From Luidia sarsii (Eukaryota > Echinodermata > Asteroidea > Paxillosida > Luidiidae), in assembly GCA_949987565.1 (NCBI GenBank), contig OX465102.1, positions 17,078,506 through 17,142,505 of the forward strand: a stretch of DNA of 64,000 nt, given 5' to 3'. Below are positions 1-11,392 of this stretch, piece after piece. The translations under genes and the position numbers were made by a program. The stretch's first letter is position 1; each line of letters starts with the position of its first letter. The notes beneath the pieces were generated by a model. It saw nothing but the letters and a program-made list of their open reading frames with translations. It made no database searches and was not told the origin of the DNA.

Positions 1-2369
1 GAACGACGGCCGACATAACTTGGGGGATCACTCCTTCCAATGAGGAAAACATGGAAGCCAATTAGAACCCAAGATAAGACGTACCGGTAATACACGAACA
101 CAGTGCACACGCTCGTTTGCAAAAATACATGTCACATTCCCCTTGATGACGGACAGAGCATACTGTTTGAGACGTTGAGTCCCGAACCGTTCAATTTAGA
201 ACAGATACGCACGGAGGAGATCTTGCCACATGATTTCACAGCAAACCAACCTCGACTTGCTACCTCCACCATAGATAGCCTGGAACCTCATCTATGAACG
301 CATTTCACAAAAAATGAAAGCCAATTCACGCTGCCATAAATCATTTCTACTTCCATTGCACCTCATTTGGGGTCGAGCTACGAGCACGCAGCTATTGAAG
401 TTGTGATCTCGCAGTGTAAACACTATATATCAACAGGGGATGTATAAAGCGTCATCGAATTGACTACATGATAGTGGACTATTTGGGAAGGCCGCCATCT
501 GAGGGATGTATAGCTGAGGCGGTTAGGGCGCTGGAACGTTACGCCATAGGTTCTGGCTTCAAGTCAAAATCAGACTCTTAAAATAAAGAAAACTAGAAAA
601 GCGAAGTATTCCAAACGTATGTAAGACTTCAGGTTACCCTTCGTGGTCAAATGCTTGTAAATCTGGTGGGCATTTCTAATCAGTTAGCCGTGGCAAGCAC
701 ACGTGTTCAGAGCGCCATTAGAAACCCCGCCAATAAAGCCGAGATTGCTCGCCTGAATAATTAAAGGGGCCTGTTACCGACTAACCCTAATCCATCACCC
801 ACCTCAATGGGAGTTTGTATAAAGAGCGACCTTGGTGGTTCTCCGCCTTCCATAATTAATGGGGGCCATTAATGGGGCGCTCCGTTGGAGATGGAAGCTG
901 GTATACGGCGCCTTTTTGATCGACCAATTACCGTCCACACCCCTCGCTCCCCCCTCATTTCCAGAATTTCGCGCGGAGCAGGTGACGCGATTCTCCGTCT
1001 GGCAGGCACAAGTCCCCCCTCAGACTCATTAGTGGCCGGGGGGGGGGGGCTAGGGGGGGGGGGAGTGCCACAGATTTGAATAATCAAACATTGAACGCGG
1101 TGCAGCTCACAACGGGAACATGACACGAAGCAAACGGACTGGGCGGATCAGTGGAGCCGCGGTGGCTTGAAATATTTAGGGAACTGACAGCGAGCCGGGT
1201 CTCGGCCCTTTTTTTCAATAGTGGTGATGTTTGGCTGATTTGTTGCACAGCAGCACGACCTTGGGGTGTGTGGGTGTACGTGTGCGGGGTGCCCACTGGG
1301 AGCCACAAACCATGGGCATTACGGTCAAGGCTTCATCCTCTCCCGACGGGTCTCCTGTGTGGGAGTGAGGGAGGAATCAAACAGATTAAATGCCGGTACA
1401 AATGCATGCGACCTGCATCGGGGAAAAAACGCTCGCACCTGATGATCACGTTGAAACCCCTCTCACCCGGGACCCAACGTCATCCCATGCATTCACCTGG
1501 ATCGGGATTACCAATTGGGCCCGCGGTCATAAGTTAGGATGGAGTGGAGACTTGCTTTGTGGGCTACCACCCCCAGCACTTCACGAAGATACTGCATCAA
1601 TGTGAGAGACTTGCTTTCCCCGTCTCCCGTCAAAAAAGATGTATCCCTTTCCCCCTACTGCCTGCCCCCTTGCCTCCTCATCATTGAATTGATTTGATAT
1701 ACGCAAGAACCCCCGCCCCTCCAACCACAGAAAGTAAAGAATGGGAGCTGCACTCTCTCATCCGAAGAAAACTCTATTACGGGCAAATCAAATCCCGGCG
1801 TGTGTTCATAGGTAAGTGAGTGTTCCGTCACTGATTTACCGCGCCGACGTCCTCTCCCCGGAGACCGCCCTGAGCGAGGCGCAAGGTTTGGGGAAGAATG
1901 GCGACCCTGGAATTAAGAGGACCTTGTTCGTAGAACGACGAACCCATCGTGGCTTCCGGAGATGGGCGGCCGACCCGTAGCACCGACCTCGTTTCGTCTG
2001 GCGGCGCCGTGTGACACAAAGCATTATCAGAGGACAGTGCCGCTGTTCAGTGCAAATCCATGCTTTTTTTTTCTGCTTACGTCGAATGACGGAATGTAAA
2101 TCAGTTGACAAAAGGGTTTGCCCACGACGTACGTATTGCGACGCCAATAAGGGCCGTGACGGATTCATCTTTGGCAGGCAACCCCCCCCCCCCCCGCTCG
2201 CAGCGAATCTTTTTCTCTTGTTTTGGCACTGGCGGCGGATGCGCTAGCTTGACGTCGTGCATGCCTGATATTAAGCAATACAATGTGTTGCGATACCACC
2301 CGGCCGCCTTATGGCACAGCCAGGGCCCTGCTGGTATCAAAACACACCAGGACCAGTTTCTATACCAGT
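1..2369. other. Upstream flank, no gene recognised
   Basis: No reading frame resembles a known protein and no repeat family is recognised. The stretch holds homopolymer G runs around 1038-1068 and a C run near 2180-2194. The short open frames here lack codon pattern or recognisable motifs. Confidence 0.6.
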
Positions 2370-2597
2370 GGTTATCATTGGCTACCATTGGCTAACATTG
2401 GTTATCATTGGTTATCATTGGTTATCATTGGTTATCATTGTTTATCATTGGTTATCATTGGTTATCACTGTTATCATTGGTTATCATTAGTTATCATTGG
2501 TTATCATTGGTTATCATTGGTTATCATTGGTTAACATTGGTTATCATTGGTTATCATTGGTTATCATTGGTTAACATTGGTTATCATTAGATATCAT
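2370..2597. repeat. 10-bp tandem repeat (GGTTATCATT)n
   Basis: About 22 units of a decamer GGTTATCATT with few substitutions (GGTTAACATT and GGCTACCATT variants) and one short unit near 2470. The open frames across it, reading IIGYHWLS-like peptides, are translations of the satellite and not genes. Confidence 0.95.
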
Positions 2598-2628
2598 TTT
2601 CGATGATAGCAAGACGAAGAAATGTCAA

Positions 2629-2697
2629 AAATTGGGACGTTCTGATCCAAGAGACGGGACCTGCTAGGATCGGAAAGTCAGGTCCTTCCAATTTTCG
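2629..2697. repeat. Head-to-head copy of hammerhead-like repeat motif
   Basis: An imperfect inverted repeat: GGGACGTTCTGATCC on the left faces GGATCGGAAAGTCAGGTCC on the right, around GGGACCTGCTAGG. It is a decayed member of the motif family best seen at 20413-20496, 25415-25525 and 55323-55369. Confidence 0.55.
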
Positions 2698-4804
2698 ATT
2701 GCTTTTGGTCATGTCACTCCGTAAGCAGTGTGCGACATAGACCTATTTACATAGGCCTATTACCCAAAAGGGAAGTAATGCTTTTGTATCCCACTTTAAG
2801 TTTGAGCCCCAAACGTAAGCGGCAATGTCACGTACTTACAAAACGACCTATGCATACGTATTCAGAAGCAGTAGCAGGGGAGGAAAGTGGGAAATCGAAG
2901 CGATTCGAATGTGAAGAAACCCAACGCCACGCACAGCACGTGAGCTGCAGGTCTCCGAGAGGCGGTTTGACGTTACACGTCAATCGCACTGCACGGTGAA
3001 AACCGATAGGAATGTGGACTCGATAACAACCTCCCAGCTGCACATGACAGAATCCCAAGGTAAATTTGAGGAGCGAGGTTTCCACTTGTCTGTTCAAATT
3101 AAAGAATGGACAAAAAACTGAATGAAACGGTGCACGACGGAAAATGACATTCTTGACAATCATTTCTTAGACAGAACTGTAGGCCTACATGAAATATATT
3201 TGTTGGGTGCCTTGCAAAAGGGCATAAGGGCAAAAGACGGTCGCTAAGTAATTTTTTTATAAACCCAATAATATTCTATGTTGTATGCGAAGCAATCCTA
3301 TCCACATTTTGTCATGACGACGTAAAAACTACTTGTAAAATGCCATCAAACGGACCAGATAGAATTGGTTGCCAGCAGAAGGGCATGAAGTAATTTTAGC
3401 GTCTGGACGCACTGGTGCCATTTGGTCGGGCACCCGACGATATACGCTTTGCAGCGAATCCGTGACAATTTGGAGAACAACGAGGTATACACATGGCGTT
3501 GTTTTGGGCCTCAACATAATCATAATTGTAAAGAAAAGGCATCCAGACAAAGTGGCGGTTTTTTTGTACACGTCAAGTTAGAAGGGGGAACACAAACTCA
3601 TTTCATCCACATCGCCAGAACAGAAACGCACGACAGTGACCTTATACAGTGGACGAAATCACCCCCGCGGTCGTATACCGTTACATGCACGGCAAGTATT
3701 GCGCACCATAATACATTGCGAGCATGCAGCGTGTGGGCTTGTTACGGAAAGAGACCCCGGGACAGTGCTCAATTCCAATCATGTTCAATATTACGGCCGT
3801 TTTGGTGGCACGGGAGGGAACGACCCACTACGGAAATGACAATGCCCGAATTCTGCCTAGGCCCACGGATAGACAAACCAGTTGGCCGCCTTTTTCCTGT
3901 TGGGAACGCAAAGCTGAAATGGGTCGTGTACAATCTGTATATAGGTCGGTCTAAAAAACAAAACCGGGCCAAACGCTCCGCTCTGATTCACCGTGTGCGT
4001 GCCCATGGCTGAGACTAATCGTCCCATATACCGCGCTTGTTGTCGTTCTAATATCGGTCCGTTTGCCGGCGAAGCAGAGCCGCGCGCGCAACAAGTTATG
4101 CGGCGACACCCGCGATACAAAATGAGCTGGAGAGAAAGGGGCGCACGATGACCGAGTCAGATAATGTTATCGCTGCCAACCTGAAGGGAAGGCAGAGTTA
4201 GATGACGCCCGTCCATCCCTTAACCGTTGTTTCTCTGAGAGGCGTGCTTTCGCCTCGTATACCTGTGCGATGTGAGGCTTCAAGCGGGAGTTGAGTGATG
4301 TGCCACTGAAAAACTACATTGTTGCCGGTTACACTCAATGGATATGCAATCTGAGGGCCAACAAAATGTTCATCGTAACAATACGAGGTGACTTTACCTT
4401 AAAGCAGGTCTGTAACATGGTCAATCAAATGGCCTGTATGTTAATTTTGACTTCAGTAGGCCTATAATTATAATTATGCCTGTTATAAAATCATTGAACA
4501 AAAAACAATTATTATAAACTCCCGTTTATAAAAAAAAAAGATGATCCACAATCACCTTTTTAACAGCGCACCGTGACCGAATCGAGAAAAGGGTGAATTA
4601 CACCATAATGATATGCAATGACCCCGTGACGTACATCTTGGGAGTTACCGACTTGTGTGCGTGTACGTTACAACAGGCGGCCATAGTGAATACGCGCTGT
4701 AAAGCTTGTTCCTAGTCCCCTATATAGTTTGTTTGTGTTTATTTTGTTACACTGTGATAACACCTATTCTTTGTTCGTTGAACACATTGCCATCGCTATG
4801 CACG
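2698..4804. other. Upstream flank, no gene recognised
   Basis: Mixed-composition DNA with TAGGCCTA palindromes near 2749 and 4459. The 196-residue open frame at 3422-4012 has no recognisable domain and is treated as chance. Nothing else is supported. Confidence 0.55.
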
Positions 4805-4921
4805 ATGCCACAATCGTGCGTGGTTGGTGGTTGTAGTCGAAACACCAGCAAAAATATGGGGAAATGCCTCCAGTCTTTTCAACACGACGCAAGTGGGTCC
4901 GCTTCGTAAAGAACGCACTCT
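4805..4921 (+). pseudogene. Frameshifted THAP zinc-finger fragment
   Basis: Reading from ATG 4805 gives MPQSCVVGGCSRNTSKNMG and then KCLQSF. This is the opening of a THAP (C2CH, DNA-binding zinc finger) domain: Met-Pro, first Cys, a short spacer, second Cys, then the aromatic beta-strand residue. After about 4880 the continuation RRKWVRFVKNAL, also typical of THAP domains, is in another frame (codons starting at 4885), and a stop follows. The second metal pair (Cys-x2-His) is not found downstream. THAP domains occur in P-element-type transposases and in host transcription factors. A decayed transposase or retrocopy remnant is the likeliest origin; it might also be a first exon with an assembly indel. 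What is seen is the motif and the frame break; the origin is inferred. Confidence 0.6.
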
Positions 4922-5085
4922 GACTGAAAGGCTTCAATATAAAAGGCTTTTGAAATTGAAAGACTTGCCATGGTATTAGTCTGAGTAACTTGGACCGTAA
5001 TACTGCCTTACATTCAATTCACCCCCAAAACTCAACCTGAGTGCATGGCTATGAATAATTGTTCACTCATTCATAAAAAATCACA

Positions 5086-5127
5086 GTCCCAGTCCCCCGA
5101 ACAGCTGGCTGGTCGGGGGACTGGGAC
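5086..5127. repeat. Perfect 15-bp inverted repeat (hairpin)
   Basis: GTCCCAGTCCCCCGA (5086-5100) is the exact reverse complement of 5113-5127, with a 12-base spacer. It is GC-rich and would form a very stable cruciform or RNA hairpin. It lies 170 bp after the THAP fragment. It may be a foldback element remnant; no other function is visible. Confidence 0.85.
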
Positions 5128-5164
5128 ACCGCGTCCGTCGTCCTCAGCGCCTCTGTTCGCTGCA

Positions 5165-5215
5165 GCCTAGGGCTCGAACCGATATGCCTCAGCACTGCGG
5201 ACATTTTCCACCCCC
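5165..5215 (-). repeat. tRNA-like B-box fragment
   Basis: On the minus strand GGTTCGAGCCC matches the Pol III B box (GGTTCRANNCC) and is preceded by TCCGCAGTGC, the same string found before the B box of the + strand element at 39894-39957. Probably the 3' half of a tRNA-derived SINE head. The A box is not clear. Confidence 0.4.
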
Positions 5216-7535
5216 TCATCGTTTACTTTTACGGGTTAGAGTTAATATTTCTGTATATCAATGCTTTATTCTGATATTACAAACATGTACATGCACGAAA
5301 TAGTTGAAATCGGTTCAAGACTGAGATGGTTAGAGGCCTATAAGGTATAGGCCTATATCCATCCATTCTGTCCGCCTATCCATCCATCCACCCGTTTATT
5401 CTGCCACACATCCGTCCGCCCTTCCGAGCGCAGGCACCATCACTATGTAGTTTTGTTCGTTGTGATGACGCAACAATGCTAGGGGGAGCTCCCCCGGTTT
5501 CCTGGTCCCATGACTGGGCGTGGCAGTGCAGGAATTCAGCGGTGCGTGGATATTCCATTGCAAGCTCACTGGAGCGTTACTTCGCATAATAGATCCTGCA
5601 CGGTCCTAGACCAAAACAGTTCAGGTCGTTCAAGGGCGGCCGCTTCCCATGCTCTGATTATTAAAGCATTACATGAATTCGAAAAAGTCATGTGCATGTC
5701 TCTTTGGTGTGTCGTCAAATAGAATGAAACTGTTTTTCATGGGTATGAGCGAAGCGAAGGAGCATGAAAATGCAGTTTGCTAAGCTTGTATGCAAGCATA
5801 TCTCTAACCTGTGTTTGTTTTGCGTCAGAGATGAGTTTGTATCAAATGGGCTAAAGTCGACGAAGCAAAAGAGGCCTCGAGATTTACTCGTGGATATTTG
5901 TAACTTCATCTGAGTAGCGGTGGTTTGTCGCTTCTGCATTGTTTGCGTTGTCCCATAGCCAATCAACCCCAAGTTTTTTAAAGCTCTAAAAGCGAATACA
6001 AAGAGGTCAGGCTGCTGCACTTAGTCACGGACCTGAAAGAAAATAGTCTATACTTTGACGTTGCTGAGACAAGATCAAAATATCTATAGCGTTGTATCGC
6101 TTGGTAAAGATACAGCAAGTTCTTTATCATTCCGGAGCCTGAATGGAAGTTATATAAAGCGCCAAGCCATGCATATGGAACACCTTGGATTAGTGCCTGG
6201 GTATACCTGAGATATACATTCCATAAAGACAAAGTTAAGCCCGTTTGTTTCAATCATACCAGGCAGTGAGATCGTAAGCAGGTCATGTCAACTTCCACAG
6301 TTGACTATTTGCTTGTTTCTTCAATCTAGTCCAAGCAAAGCCAAAACGGGACATGTAGACACACTCGTATACAGGTCTACCCAGATCAGGCGGCCAGGTG
6401 CTGAGAAGGTGACCGGTAAACTCACCGCGTGCCCGTTTATTGTCTTTGAGGGGGGGGGAGGGGTTGATCGGATTCTAGAAAATGCCCAGGCCGGTATATT
6501 TTCACAGCTCCGCCACGATCGTACGGGGTGGCTGTTAACTGACAGGGTGGGGGAGGGGAGGGAACCGTATACAAAACTCGCTGACCAGAGACGTAACCAG
6601 TCAACAATACCGGCTTTAAATGCAATCACGGCCTTGCAGTGCATGCCAGTCATTCAGTCGACTGTGGTTCATTTTTCTCCCCACACACACACACAAACAT
6701 GCGCCTCTCCTCCCATTTCCCTCCCTCACTGCCTCCCTCCCACGTCAATAAAATGTGTTGAAAGTGCTCGACGCCAAACCGTAGCCTAAATGTCAGAGGT
6801 CAGACGGGAACGTCGAGGCAAACGCACAAACGCCACAGAATCGATTGATACTTGCTATCTTAGCGTTGCGGGTTCCCGTTTAGAAGTGGGGTTTTTGTTA
6901 TAGGGAGAGCTGATGCGCACCGAGTTGGCGGCAAGCCTTTTTACTCGGTAAATTCCATCCAGAGAGGAAAAAAAACACACCCACGCACAGCGAGCAGATT
7001 CTGTCTTTACACGAGATGTTTGGTTGTTTGATGGGAGTGACCGAGATGTCCCCAAATACCGTTTTACGGTAGGCATGGGCACGGAATCATTACCCGTTAT
7101 CCGGGGCATCCATTACCAAGCCGTAAAGGCGCCTGTTTCTATCTGTCTCCAATTCGCCTAAACGACCGCACGATTTGCCCCGGATTAAGCTTCAATGTCG
7201 GTTTATGAGCGTGCTGCCAAAGACTCGAACGCCCCCATGGGATGACGGGTTGTAGGACGGGGCCAGCGCACGAATGAGCAACCCCTTCCCTCTCACACAA
7301 AGACACACCCACACATGCACCGCCATAGATTCCTAGCATCAGAAAAGCGGTTTAGCCCTACGCGATGAACGAATCCGAATTTTGTTCCGTTCCTGTCGCA
7401 ATCCGTCAGATTATGGGTGGCGAGGCCTAGCCCACGAGCTCACGGTACGGGGAAAAGTATCACAAGTGTGTCATTAATGTCAGCCGAGTTTTGATGAAAA
7501 TGTGAACAGAATATAACGCAACCTGGTGACGAACA
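5216..7535. other. Upstream flank, no gene recognised
   Basis: No coding similarity or repeat family seen. TAGGCCTATA occurs twice near 5334-5356, and there is a short CA/CT-rich stretch at 6680-6740. Open frames on both strands have no recognisable motifs. Confidence 0.5.
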
Positions 7536-8031
7536 ACGGGACAGGACAGGACATGGCGGGAGGGGACAGGACGGGACAGGCCAGGACAGGACTTGACATG
7601 ACAGGATATGACTTGACAGGAATGGACAGGACGGGAAGGGACATGACAGGACATGACAGTATATGGCAGGACAGGACATGACATTACATGACATGACATT
7701 ACATGACAGGACATGACAGGACAGGACAGGACAGGACAGGACACGATACGACGGGACAGGACGGGACAGGACGAGACTGAACGGGGCAGGACTGAACGGG
7801 ACGGGACAGGACGGGACGGGACGGGACATGACAGGACGGGACAGGGCAGGATGGGACGGGAGAGGCCGGGACAGGATAAGAAAGAATGGGACAGGACAGG
7901 ACGGGCAGGACAGGGCAGGACAGGACGGAACGGTACAGGACGGGACAGAACGGGACCGGACAGGACAGGAAAAGATAAGACAAGACAAGACAAGACAAAA
8001 CAAGACAAAAAAAAAAATAATAATAAATAAA
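7536..8031. repeat. 0.5 kb purine pentamer array (RGGAC)n
   Basis: A near-continuous array of five-base units GGACA and GGACG, grading into GACAT variants in the left half and AAGACAAGAC, then A-rich DNA, at the right end. C is almost the only pyrimidine on the + strand and recurs every five bases. All long open frames here (for example VLSCPVLSCP on the minus strand) are translations of the array. Confidence 0.95.
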
Positions 8032-8690
8032 TCATGAATTTATCATTCAGCTGTATTATTTCAGCTGATTTTGTGCGTATGCGTTGGCCCGCCTTGCATA
8101 TGTTATTTCCATCCAGCGAGCATCGACAAAAAATCATGACTGTCAAGGATCGTGTCCGCCTCGTCAACATGTCCGGCATCCGTGCATTATTGTGCAAGGA
8201 AGATATTTCAAGCTGTGCTGAGTGAGATAGAGAGCGACCAGAATATGCCTGTCGTTGCAGTCAACGTTGACAGGATAGAACATCGGCGGTCTACGAAGAA
8301 GAAGAAAAACATAACACTATCGTCCCCGCAAATTCCTCTTTACTGGGGGTTCACTCTAGCTGCAGAGCAATCGGGCAGATTACTCCGGAGTGATGAGGTT
8401 CGGAGATGGCTCGTCCTAGGTATTAAACAGTATGGAAGGGGGTTCTTGTAAACTATGCGTGTTCCCTTGTATAGTTGTTGTCTACATGAGTAATGCGGCT
8501 TCGTGTAAAAAAAAATATGTACGCGGCATGTATCGTCCGGCGTAGCAAGGGTCTGGTGTTATTAAGACTGACACCTATTCTATGTTTGGTTTTCCCTGGC
8601 TGTTGTCAGCCGGGCTGATTCTTACGCGGGTAACCCAATTGTGACGTAGTTCCGACCAGCTCTAATACCACAGCACTACTGGGCTCTTAT
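8032..8690. other. Flank between repeats, no gene recognised
   Basis: Unique-looking DNA with two short open frames (8034-8225 and 8152-8451) that show no known domain. Nothing further supported. Confidence 0.45.
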
Positions 8691-8995
8691 TTGGGGGAAT
8701 GGGGAGGGGATTGAGAGACAGCGAGAGAGGGGAGGGGAGAGAGACAGAAAGATCGAGGGAGCGAGATACAGACATACAGACAACAGAGACAGACGGCCGT
8801 ACATGTACATTATAGACAGATGGAGAGATACACAGACAGACAGACTAACAGAGACAGTGAGAAAGACATGGAAGAGAGAGCGAGAGAGACGGACGGACGG
8901 ATAAATGGGGAGGAGAGAGGGACAAGGAGTGACAGAAACTGTGAAGAGAGAGAGGGGTGAAAGAGAAGAGACGGGTAAGAAGAAAGTGATGCGTC
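8691..8995. repeat. GA-rich purine tract
   Basis: Degenerate GAGAGACAGA repeats on the + strand about 0.6-0.9 kb before the gucy1b1 start codon. GAGA-type tracts occur in some animal promoters, but a regulatory role here is only a possibility. Confidence 0.8.
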
Positions 8996-9625
8996 GTTAA
9001 GTGTGCGTTTGTATGGCATGCCGAGTGTATGCGCTACGCGCTGACCAATTCCACCACACGGACCGAAGATGGCAGACCCCCGTCAGCGTAACACAGTCGA
9101 TCCCCGCATAGACTATCCCGAACCGCGCAAAACGACAGCGCGCGTGCCCGTGTACAGCGCACACTATACTAGCCCCACAAAATAGTAATCAGGCAACCCG
9201 ACAGTCGTCGACAGAGGGAGCCCTTGATCATTTTTGTGCCCGCACGGGGAGCGGTAAGGGACAGCGGTAAGTCACAGCGTGCCGTCGCGGAGAAAGGCGG
9301 TGAGAGAAATTCGCCTGACTCAGTGCCGTGTCTTTCCGTGTGCACGGCGCGCCCCGAACGTCCAAGTTCCCGTGAAAGCGAGAAGAGAACGAAAACCCGA
9401 CAGGCGAGCGGGGGGAGGAAAGTCCGTCCAGGCCCCGGGACCGCCGCTCATCATCGTCGGTTTTTCCTTCCAACTTGGCTCCGGCGCTCGATGCCCGAGC
9501 ACTTCGTCGAATAGAAACAGCACGACCACAGGACGCGCACACAAGGGATACGTTATCCAGCGCGGTCGGTACAGCGCACGGGAAGCTATTGGGGTCGAAG
9601 GAGCAGGTCCCTTCTTCAAGAAACC
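8996..9625 (+). promoter_or_regulatory. gucy1b1: Probable gucy1b1 promoter and 5' leader region
   Basis: This GC-rich, CpG-rich block lies directly upstream of the start codon and must contain all or most of the 5' untranslated exon 1. No TATA box or defined start site can be assigned by eye. Several ATGs precede the true start. One of them (9279) opens a frame that runs across the start codon in another reading frame, so it would be an overlapping upstream frame if transcription begins before it. A short A-box-like string on the minus strand near 9030-9060 is too weak to call. Confidence 0.5.
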
Positions 9626-9628
9626 ATG
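9626..9628 (+). CDS. gucy1b1: Soluble guanylate cyclase beta-1, exon 1 coding part (start codon only)
   Basis: The ATG is followed at once by the strong splice donor GTAAGT (9629-9634), so the coding part of exon 1 is just the initiator Met. Context is favourable (A at -3, AAACCATG). Splicing to exon 2 gives ATG-TAC-GGC, that is Met-Tyr-Gly, the invariant start of beta-1 subunits. From memory, vertebrate GUCY1B1 has the same arrangement, with the first intron directly after the start codon. This start was chosen because exon 2 begins at Tyr2 with no Met of its own. The 5' end of the exon is unknown; the exon lies in a GC-rich leader from roughly 9.2 kb. Confidence 0.85.
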
Positions 9629-10224
9629 GTAAGTCCTTTGCTCGCAGGTTTGAATGTCTCAACTTCTTGTCGGTCTCAGCTTTGACTTCCATGCATGCCC
9701 GGCCGTGTTCGATCCACCTAAACTCGTCTCAAATCGCACTCGAGAATTTGTAGAGGGGTGAGCAATGAAGGTATATGATTGACAAGCTCCCCTGTAATTC
9801 TGGCACATCGGAGCGAAGCGAAGTACAATCCGATCTTATGAAATTACATAAATTGAAAGAATCACCCCCTCCCCTTTTCGAGTGATGTCAATATTAAGAA
9901 AAGAAAAATGCTTTAAAATGCCCCTCCGCGGTAAATTAACAGACTCGTTACAGTGCATGTGGGCTCATTCACGTCGGAAGGAGCCTTGAACCTAATACGT
10001 ATCCACTACTGGTCGGACTGTGCATGTGGACGGGCGATCGAGGCGCTGTGCGAGGAGGCGGATCGGGGGCAGTGGCGGGTGACTCTCGGCAGCGCGTATC
10101 GGCTCAGAAATAGAGCATCGCCACGGCCCGGCGACGATAGATTCGGCTCGACTGCAATCCGTGTACAACCGGGCGGGGAAATCGTTTCCCGTATCCCGGC
10201 AGCCCTTTCCGTCCGGTCCACCTT

Positions 10225-10270
10225 TTTCTTCTTCTTCTTCTTCTTCTTCTTCTTCTTCTTCTTCTTCTTC
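10225..10270. repeat. (TTC)n microsatellite
   Basis: About fifteen uninterrupted CTT/TTC triplets in intron 1; pyrimidines lie on the sense strand of gucy1b1. Confidence 0.95.
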
Positions 10271-10742
10271 CGTCAGTCATGATAGAGCTTTTAATGTATA
10301 GCATACCGACAAGGGAACGTGAAGAGGAAAGATTGACGAGGAAATTAAAACTCAAGGTTACCCAACCAATTGAGAGATCGTATTCGCATTCCGGATCGCC
10401 CACAATCGAGCTAGGTAGTAAGATGGCGTGGGACGAACTGTCATCAAAAGACGCACGGCCCCAGATCCCATCCGCTTGAAATCCGCGATGAGTGTCGATT
10501 AAAACCCGTTGTACACGTATAACGTAGGGTGCTTGTTTTCCAGTTTCACATCTGGGCAGGTCCGTAAGCATGAACCAGACTCGCCCCATTCCCCTCCCAC
10601 TCCCCCGCAAGAGCTCCCTCCCCTGGCTATAATTCGACGGCTGCCATCATCCTTAAACTATACCGGTACCGATCTCCCGTTCGGTGACATGTGAGCCTGC
10701 GCGCACGCAGTCCTCACGACTGAATCGGAACCACAGCTGTAG

Positions 10743-10846
10743 CTTACGATCAATCGCAAGACGACGAGCGATGCACAGAAACCACGCGGTGTGTCACAAC
10801 TAACGGGGGATCATCCATCATAAGTTGAGTTACGATGCATCGTAAG
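10743..10846. repeat. Short dispersed repeat with CTTACGAT ends
   Basis: Starts CTTACGATCAATCGCAAG and ends with the palindrome TACGATGCATCGTA followed by AG, so the two termini are inverted (CTTACGAT). A related, decayed copy sits at 31808-31871 (shared GATCAATCGCAAG, GAGCGATG and CATCGTAAG). Possibly a small MITE. Confidence 0.5.
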
Positions 10847-11040
10847 ACTTCGCGAAATCCACCCCAGGCGTGATTGAGACATCGTGTATCGCTTCGTTTC
10901 TCGGACTCTTTATCGAGGTGAGACGAAGCGACAGTCGCCAATAAGGAAACGGCGGCCGATGAGAATCAAGCACTGGCTTTCTGGTCGGTCTTTCTGTCTG
11001 TCATCTTCCTTCTTTGTTTCCCCCCTTGCCATGTTCGCAG

Positions 11041-11114
11041 TACGGCTTCGTCAACCATGCCTTGGAGTTGCTGGTGCTGCGCAAGTTCGGCCAGGACGAG
11101 TGGGAGGCCATCAA
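11041..11114 (+). CDS. gucy1b1: Soluble guanylate cyclase beta-1, exon 2 (residues 2-25 plus split codon 26)
   Basis: The translation opens YGFVNHALELLV, reads LRKFGQDEWEAI to residue 25, and ends with two bases of a Lys codon. This is the start of the H-NOX domain of the sGC beta-1 subunit. H-NOX binds haem, senses nitric oxide and, in the alpha/beta heterodimer, controls conversion of GTP to cGMP in the cytosol. The match to vertebrate beta-1 residues 2-26 is gapless by eye. YGFVNHALELLV favours beta-1 over beta-2, which diverges in this helix. The segment contributes the N-terminal helix next to the haem pocket. Borders: acceptor TTCGCAG before 11041 and donor GTAAGT at 11115. The exon is 74 nt, leaving phase 2, which fits exon 3 exactly. 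The haem-ligating His (about 105) and the YxSxR motif lie on later exons outside the window. Confidence 0.95.
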
Positions 11115-11342
11115 GTAAGTATACACACACCTATCCCGATCCCCAATTCCACCCGTTCCCCCTATACTCCGATCCCCCAAACACGCCATCTCTACGAGTC
11201 CCGAAGATGAGGTACGAGAGGGAAACAAAGTGCAATGACGCTTCCCTGGCAGTTCTCTAGATATCCCGCAGGGCCAACCCCCGCACCCATCCCCCATCGC
11301 TCACTATCATTCCAGTGACGTTTATGCTAATTTATTTTTGGG

Positions 11343-11392
11343 GGGTAGGTAGGGAGGGAGGGAAGGAGGGAGGGAGGGAGGGGGGGGGGGCG
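11343..11392. repeat. (GGGA)n and poly-G tract
   Basis: GGGAGGGAGGGA-type repeats ending in a run of about eleven G on the sense strand; several G-runs could form a G-quadruplex. Confidence 0.9.

Larger units (their letters stand above)
9629..11040 (+). other. gucy1b1: gucy1b1 intron 1 (1,412 bp, phase 0)
   Basis: Bounded by donor GTAAGT and by an acceptor ending TTCGCAG after a pyrimidine-rich stretch (about 10989-11030). It contains a TTC microsatellite (10225-10270) and a short repeat with TTACGAT ends (10743-10846). Introns near the 5' end often carry regulatory elements, but none is identified here. Confidence 0.85.

Noticed and set aside
3422..4012. 196-codon + frame
   Set aside because: No recognisable domain and amino-acid composition like random sequence; not in any repeat. 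Kept only as a possible chance frame.
7440..8197. 187- and 245-codon minus-strand frames rich in Ser, Cys, Pro
   Set aside because: Translation of the RGGAC pentamer array.
9030..9060. tRNA A box on the minus strand near the promoter
   Set aside because: No B box at the right distance; match limited to about 20 bases.
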